DNA of 64,000 nt from Macrotrachela quadricornifera (lineage: Eukaryota; Rotifera; Eurotatoria; Philodinida; Philodinidae), in NCBI GenBank assembly GCA_022393335.1, contig JAJEKB010020311.1, positions 200,701 through 264,700 on the forward strand. Reading direction: 5' to 3'. This document shows, in pieces, positions 57,032-64,000 of the stretch (the stretch's first letter is position 1; every line of letters starts with the position of its first letter). The notes under the pieces are model-generated. The model did not search any database, had not been told where the DNA came from, and was given only the letters and a program-made list of their open reading frames with translations. The translations under genes and the position numbers were made by a program.

Positions 57032-57321
57032 CATGAAAGGATATTTATTAACTAGTTTTAGAATGTACTGAAGAAGCTAAAAAGTAATCATCAACATATG
57101 AGTTATTTGGATAATTAATATCTAGATTAGCTATTGTATTCCTATAGGATCCTATCGAATCCGGCAGTTTTCAAGATTTCCCGACTGTCGGATCCAACAT
57201 TCGAAGTGATCGTCCTGGGATCGTTAGTTGGACGCGATCTATAGGCCTTCAACTATTTTGCCTGTTAAAAGAACGATTGAATGATATTTTATTCAACGAA
57301 AATGGATGAAAAATGTACTGT

Positions 57322-57843
57322 GATTTGGAAAAGTATCTTTTTGCACCTTTTTCAATGTTCTGTGCGGCATCCAATCAGAAAACAACTTTGGCTAAAAAAG
57401 TCTGTTACTTTTGCCTAAACTCCTAGATATTCAGTGCTATTTCTAAGTACATCTAAGGAGTCAGTGAATCATCCGATATGTGAAAAAGTTTAGAGCTCAT
57501 ATTGTAGTCATTGTAGCAATATCGTTGGATTATCACAACCACCAATGAATTCTTTTCTCAATATAGCGCGATTAAAATATGATATTTTTAAGTGGAACGG
57601 CTATTTCGTATTTTCTGTGGGACAGATTTTTGAAACTAAAACAATGTATAAGTCGTTCTGGTTAAACACATAGTAGGTGAATCTAAGTAGGGTGAAAAAT
57701 ACAATCCTGTAGTGGTTGTGATAGTCTAGCGATGTTGCTACCAGCGATTAAAATACGAACTCTAAACCTTTTAATTGTTTTCTGATCTGATGCTATACAG
57801 AATAGTACGAAGAAAGGCGCAAAAAAAACACTTTTTCAGGAAG
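57322..57843. repeat. Foldback element with unequal arms
   Basis: Left arm about 57322-57546 and right arm about 57707-57843 pair through ggaaaaagt...ttttgc(a/g)ccttt, gatcagaaaacaa, gtttagag and tatcacaaccac segments. The left arm has about 90 bp more than the right. No coding content. Confidence 0.6.
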
Positions 57844-58457
57844 GTTGTACATCTCCTATAGATTCATAATTCACCTTTTCTATACCTATTAGACATATAC
57901 ACTATATGACAAAACTTATTCTCGAATTGTTATAAAACACTACTCACGAAGAAATTATTCACTGTTGCTTAAACCGACAATTTTTACAAAAAATAAGAAT
58001 CTGTTTTTTTCCTGAATTTCAAAGCTAAGAGAACTGTTCATACATAAATGGTCAATAGTGAATATCAACTGAATGCACATCAAATATTCAGTTGAGAGTT
58101 GCATAAAGTCAATGAATTGTTCCTGATTACCTTTTTTCCTGTTCACTGTAGAGGACTGGTCAGACTAGATAATCACATGTTCAAGTTTTTAGAATTGGAA
58201 GAAATCGGCTGCCGCAGAAATAGTTCAATATACCTAAGAAAACCTAAGTGGTGACATTTTTTGTCTCTTCATATCTGACTTTAAGAATAATTGGGGAGGG
58301 TCTATAAATATGCATACATAAATTTAAAAATCAAAGAATGATCAGAAGAAAAATGAGAGATAATATAAACTAGCAAAGAAAATACGTGATGTGTTTGAAT
58401 GATACCATTAGAACAAAATATTGACTCATGCTTAAAAAAGACACAAAATAAAAAACT
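57844..58457. other. Gene-free stretch
   Basis: Nothing recognisable. Confidence 0.35.
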
Positions 58458-58599
58458 TAGATGAAGCTGGCAGCCGATTCGAGTAATTCCATCACAATGA
58501 GTTTATTGAGGTATACTTGGAACTCTCTTGAAACAATTTGAACATTTTCCGAAAGGAATCGCCAATGGAATTACTTGAACCAGCTGCCCGCTTCACCTA
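58458..58599. repeat. MITE-like element, 34-bp inverted ends
   Basis: Ends 58458-58491 (tagatgaagctggcagccga...) and 58566-58599 match in inverted orientation at 29 of 34 positions; total 142 bp with a 74-bp centre. The outermost bases are TA-rich but a clean target duplication was not fixed. Confidence 0.65.
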
Positions 58600-60264
58600 T
58601 GTGATAAAGAATATCTAATAAAAGGACTATGTTGTATAAATGTATCCTTTTGTTTTTTTTTCTAACATCGAGCAGAGAATCGAAACAGAGACAAAACTGT
58701 ATAGTGTAATGCGGCGAAAAAGACGCGTGAGAAAAATATTACACCATATCTATATGATTATGATGTGTATGAAATAGCACGGTTGATTGATTCACGTAAA
58801 GAAATATTATTCAAATAAAACCAAGTATTGAATATAAATACGTAAAACAGTTTGCTTTCAAGGCGCATAAAAGCAACTGCAATATATTCTAGTGTGAATT
58901 TCAACGTAAGTATACCTATTTATCTATATATCGTATTTTCTGTGGAGTGCGATACACTTCAGACATAAGTATTTCAAAATTTAAAATAAATGTTTATATT
59001 ATGTTGTAGCGTAAACTCAAAAATGTAAGAAAGCGTATTTTATTATTCGGAAGATCGTTTCTCTACATCTATAAAATATATCACTAAGCATTAATTGCGG
59101 TTTTCTCCATTGCAATATATTGTATCTTGTTTGAAATTATTTATGCATCCTGATGTCAAGCACCAACTTCTGGTATCACATATTACTTAAACTGTCTTGT
59201 ATGATGTTCTTGTGAGAAACAGAACAAACGTTTTTGCCTTTATCTACATGAAGATATTCTTAAAATAATACTTGATCAGCATTGCTGTAATAGCGTTACA
59301 AAAAGATTTTGTTTCAAATTTCAATAACCCACTTTTCAAATATCAGTAAAAACTGGTAAACAGTTATTGACTTTTGAGAGTGATTCAAATGCAGTACTTT
59401 TTTTCAGAAATATTACCTGTTAAGCAGGATGAATGTAACGCTGTTGTGTAAATCTCATTTTTGACACCATTTTTGTTTATATATAGAGCAATAGTTACGA
59501 TAATACGAAAATAAGATAAGTAACTGGTATATTGTTGATGGAAAAACTAGGCATGGATAAAACTGACGTTTTTTTTGAATCGAAAATGTATCGAAATCGA
59601 AATTGCCCATCGCCGGAAAAACATTTATGGCTACGAAATGAATTCTCGTCTCAAGCATACAACTATAGCTTTTTCTTATTTGATGTTGTCTTTATCATAA
59701 GTAAATACACAGTCATATATATGAGTAGAGTGTTAATTTGAATGTTTTCTTCTATTGACGACGATTGATGCAGTACATCTTGATATGTATTTAGTGAAAA
59801 TGATATCAGATTATTATTAAGATAATAATAACCTTCATATTCTCAGCAGTGAAAATAACGAAAAGTTGTGTAAATTGGTAAGATATATTCTATTTAAAGA
59901 TTAAATACGAGAAAACTGTCTTTCTATCTCCTTTGATACATAAAATCAGTTAGAGGAGCAGTCTTGTGCGTACTCTTGGTATGATTCATATTTGTATAGT
60001 GATTGATGAATACAATTTTTCAATGTAGAATATCTGTCAAATTACATAATCTAACACATTTTTTCATGTTATTTTAAAAGCTTTTACAATTAATGAAATT
60101 GTTGATACTATAAATGATACAGTTATACGTTAAGTAATCGCACATTTTTTTTTTAGAAACACAAATAATGCGTAACATTTCATTCACTCATGCATTGATT
60201 GAACCTTTCATTTTATTTGTCTTACAGTTAATAGATTTTTTTTTCTTCAGAAGCGTTTGCAAAC
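58600..60264. other. Gene-free stretch upstream of the riboflavin transporter gene
   Basis: A+T-rich. No credible coding region; the acceptor ttttcttcag at 60241-60250 suggests that the transporter has a further non-coding 5' exon somewhere in this stretch. Confidence 0.4.
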
Positions 60265-61792
60265 ATGGCTTTCGATACTCAAATAAATTCGATTAATATA
60301 GATAGTAATATCCATGAAAGTGTTAATAATCAATCGAAAAGGTAACTAAACTGATATTTCATTTTAATTTATCTTTATCATCTAAATAATATCGACTCAC
60401 AGTGAATAATTTCATTCTAGGAAATATGCACAAATTATATGTTTTACATTAATTGTTATTATGGATTTGAGTGCATGGATTGATTATCAGGGTGTATCTG
60501 TTGAATTACCATTAATGATTCCATTAACACCTGAAGGTTGGGCATTACCATCGATTGTATCATTATGTATGTGTGCAGGTAATATAATGCCTGTAATAGT
60601 CACATTTTTGCGTTGGTATCAAGGAAAAAGATTTTCTGAGATTCCTTATATCTATATAATAATTAGTGTTGGAATTATTTTATGCTGTATGTTGGCTGCC
60701 TTCTGGCAAAAAACTATATTTTTATTTGGTCGTGAACGAAGTTTGTGGTTGATTGGATCTATTTTCACTATATCTATGCTTGATTGTACATCATCTCTTG
60801 TTTTCTTTGATTATATGAAACGATTTCGTGCTCAATATTTGACTGCGATGTTTTTGGGTGAAGGTCTTACAGCTGCAATTCCAACATTATTATTATGGAT
60901 ACAAGGTATTGGAGGTGAAGCAATATGTGTACAAAATAGTAATGACACATCTTTACAACCTACTTTTAGTGAGCCACGTTTCAGTGTTACTGTTTATATG
61001 TTTCTTATTGCAAGCGTTATGGTTGCATCACTTATTGCTTTTCTTTTACTCCGGTGGACCAACATAACTTCATTGGCTGATGCCAAAGAGCCGGTAGTAT
61101 ATATTACTACAGTGACATATTATATTTTACTAATTGAATCATCTATATTTCAGATAAAATTGAAAGAAAATGTATTCAAAACAACTTCTGATATTGATGA
61201 AAATGTTCCTATAGTGCTGGTGGCAGGATCATCAGAACCATCAAAAGTTATCAAAAATACAGTCACCAAAATATTTATTTTTCTTTTGTTTCTTAATACT
61301 ATCAATTCATTGATGTTATATGGCGTTCTACCTAATTTAACAACATACAGTTTACTACCATATGGACAAAAGTCATTTTACTATTCTAGTTTACTCAATC
61401 CTCTAGCATATCCACTTGCATTATTACTCAGTATACGATGGCCAACTTTATCGAGTTTTTGGGCTGTTACAGGATCAATATTTGGTTGTCTTTTTGGTAT
61501 TTTCATTATATTTATTGCTATACAAAGTCCATGTCCATGGTGGGCAGATTCATTACATGGATCTGTAATTATGGTAACTGTTTGGTCATTAATAACATTG
61601 ATTATTGGTTATATACGAATTACAATAGGTAATCGTATCAAAACTGAATGGTCAAATGAGAAAGGTTTATTTTATTTTGGTATGACTGTTCAGATAGGTT
61701 CATTAGTAGGTACAATTCCTATGTATTTATTGATCAATGTTTATGATGTATTTATCGATCGAAACCCATGTCAAGTATACTGTTTAACATGA
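60265..61792 (+). CDS. Riboflavin transporter, SLC52 family
   Basis: Exons read as 60265-60341, 60421-61093 and 61154-61792, giving about 462 residues, normal for SLC52 carriers, which move riboflavin across the plasma membrane. Family text includes SAWIDYQGVSVELPLMIPLTPEGWALPS (written here in two pieces: SAWIDYQGVSVELPL and PEGWALPS), the ANI/GNI-type second helix, and FRAQYLTAMFLGEGLTAAIP. Ten or eleven hydrophobic spans are visible, with a large cytoplasmic loop between spans six and seven. The segment 61094-61153 is exactly 60 nt, starts gtagta, ends tctatatttcag and stays in frame, so it looks like an intron; read through, it would add a surplus 20-residue hydrophobic stretch. The ATG at 60265 follows an acceptor-like ttcag. 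AATAAA words occur at about 61853-61860. The gene looks intact. Confidence 0.85.
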
Positions 61793-61860
61793 TCATTTTT
61801 AGTTTATTATAGAAAAAATTAAACTCTGTAGACTTGTATGCTGATACTAATCAATAAAAT

Positions 61861-64000
61861 AAACTATATAATCTCTTCTCGATAAATGATACATAAAGTA
61901 CAAGTTCATTTCTCTTTAATATGCTTCGTTTTATTTTAATCGTCGCCTCGCTAGGAAACGCTTGTGACTGTTTCAAAAACTAGGCTGATAACGTACATGA
62001 TGTTAAGCATATAAATATTTTAAAAAATGTATAAAAGAAAAAAAAAGGGAAGCAAGAGAACGTTATGCATTAAAACTGGAGAAAAAAAAAGGAAAGAGCA
62101 AAATATGTAATCCATAATAGAATAGGTGGAAAACGTTCGTGTTTTGGATTTATCTAGGCTTGAGGAAACAATAATATCTTTGTTTCATTTTCAAAAGATG
62201 CGCCATCGAAAGCTCGATAAAAGCCGTATAAACAAATTCATTTTGCAAACTAAGGACTTTCAAACATTTTTATTATCATTTTGTAGATTTTTGTGTCAGT
62301 TCTTTCTAACTATTCGAATCTGTTTTACTTATTACATTTCATATTCAAGAGCTCATCGAATTCAACAAATGTATATATATATTATACTAAACCCGACTAT
62401 ACAAACATGTGATTCAATTAAAATTAATCTTGAATACTTTTAATACATGAATAAAAACAAAAACCTGGAATCAGATATTTGAACTTCAATATAATTTATG
62501 ATTTCTGGTTACCAACATTACACTATCTAAGATATTTACAAAAAATAGAATGTTTTCAATTATAGTTTCCATAAATCCATAAAATTATAATAACAAAACT
62601 ATATGCTATCGAAGGAAAAACAAGTACACTTCTATGCTTCCTAAGCACAAAAGTACAAAAAAGTATAGAGAAATACCAAAGAAGTACGATGAAGTACGAA
62701 ATTTCTACTTCGGTTTTTCTCAAATACTGAACAAAATTGTTTTATTATGTGAAAAATTAGAATGTCGTTTCGAAAAAAACAGAATAAAAACGCACTATAT
62801 TTTGGAAACAAAACTTTCATATTTAAAAAGAAGTACCGATGTGCATGGAAAACCACAAAGTAGTACGAAGAAATACCGAAGTTTCCTTATTCTTCATTGA
62901 TGCTACCTCGATTAGGAATACTTAGAAAAAGCAATTTTCCAAAGGAAGCACCACTGCTTTCTTAGAAACGCAACCAGCTCGAACTCCACTTAAATCAAAA
63001 CTATCATCAAAACTCAGAAAGATCAAAACCAAAATTGAGTCATTAGCCTTGCTTTCCACTGCCTATTACGCTACATATATATGCCATTCTTATTACATTC
63101 CACAAAAAAAAAACAATTCTCCTCATAAAATATACTAACCTGAACACACACTGAGCTCTTCCTTACCATAACCACATCACTATACGTACCAATAGGGTTT
63201 ACAAACCGTTCTTGAAACAGTTTCCAATTTACTCATACTAAGATATCGTACGAAGTGAGAGTATCCAAATTCAATTTCCAACTCCAGTGCCTCTGGATAA
63301 TAATTGCATAACCATCAGTGATGAAGTCGATTCGGTTTCACAGAACATGAACCGAATCCCATCACCGATAACCATAACACTACACACACCCTCACCCACC
63401 CTCAGCCTCAAGATTACTTTCGTACATACCACCCCTAACATTCAACCGCTTCCCTGCTGACATTTCCAATAATTTATAACATAACACCAACCGCCTTTTG
63501 AATATCCTCTTTACATCGACTGGAAACAGTTACGCAATCCACTCGGAAAACAATCAGAAATCTAAACACCAAACCCTAGCTCTCATAGGCACTTTAACCT
63601 AATCGAGTAGTACATTCGTGACATTTCTCATGTTTTACACTCTACTTCTCTAAAGTTTTTTACAAATTCCAAATTTCCTTCATTCATATTAATTACACCA
63701 TTGTCGGTCGCTGTGTGAGTCCGATAATTATTGCTATGTTTTTTGTATAATTCGTTGCGTATTGTTCTAGAAAAGTTAAAGGCACTCGTTGGTGATAGTT
63801 GGTTGATAGAGAGAGATCAGGAAAAGTAAGGGTTATTGTTGATTGGGCCACTTTAGTTTCGAGTTTGTGGCATATTATGTGATAGAGTTTGAGATTCCAC
63901 AATGATTTCGCAATATCTTCTAAATGAAATTATGTTAATGTTGTTATGTTTTCGGAGTTCGGAAAAGGAGTGATTCTAGGTGAGAATATCTGATTAGGTT
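61861..64000. other. Gene-free stretch to the window end
   Basis: No intact gene seen. Between 62620 and 62890 the words agtac and gaagtac recur many times in a loosely tandem fashion. At 63317-63365 there is a short inverted repeat (gtgatg...gattcggtt / aaccgaatc...catcac). From 62930 to 63610 the plus strand is C+A-rich and poor in G, an unusual base skew for this window, without an open frame of note. Confidence 0.4.

Noticed and set aside
59532..59741. 69-codon plus-strand open frame
   Set aside because: No motif or exon borders; consistent with chance.
1..64000. CRISPR arrays, bacterial operons, ribosome binding sites, rRNA genes
   Set aside because: None seen; introns, splice signals and transposon types show nuclear eukaryotic DNA.

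Overview
The window looks like nuclear DNA of a small metazoan, most probably a bdelloid rotifer of the Rotaria type; this is inferred from content, not proven. Pointers are high A+T, short introns with GTAAG-type donors and TTTAG/TTTCAG acceptors, an arginine-type ADP-ribosyltransferase (ART) gene, a lytic polysaccharide monooxygenase otherwise typical of fungi, and a varied set of mostly dead DNA transposons (mariner, Tigger/pogo, piggyBac, Helitron, hAT-like) with many foldback elements.

Layout. 0-1.4 kb: dead mariner. 1.67-2.82 kb: four-exon secreted AA14-like copper monooxygenase gene. 5.6-6.6 kb (minus): three-exon NmrA-like NAD(P)-binding gene with one nonsense codon in its glycine-rich loop. 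7.3-14.4 kb: gene-poor, with a decayed fragment and a series of inverted repeats. 14.5-27.15 kb: one long nine-exon gene joining an ART domain, a single membrane span and six tandem beta-rich ectodomain repeats, each on its own phase-1 exon. Its third intron holds a reverse transcriptase relic and a possible alternative last exon; its fourth holds an intact mariner. 28-33 kb: hAT-like relic and a complete non-autonomous Helitron with both ends readable. 35.6-48 kb: three paralogous two-membrane-span proteins, with a dead Tigger between copies two and three. 50.1-52.3 kb: piggyBac with perfect ends but three stop codons, inserted at the edge of a glycoprotein-like fragment. 53-59 kb: large foldbacks and a four-exon gene with KKRPA-type C-terminal repeats. 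60.3-61.8 kb: SLC52-type riboflavin transporter.

The genes do not form an operon or evident pathway. Three themes stand out: proteins facing outward (secreted monooxygenase, ART-linked repeat protein, two-span family, riboflavin carrier), gene growth by tandem duplication, and heavy colonisation by short DNA transposons. The best candidates for something undescribed are the ART-membrane-repeat gene and the two-span family, whose near-identical framework surrounds strongly variable patches. Exon joins were read by eye from splice consensus and reading frame; no database search was possible.
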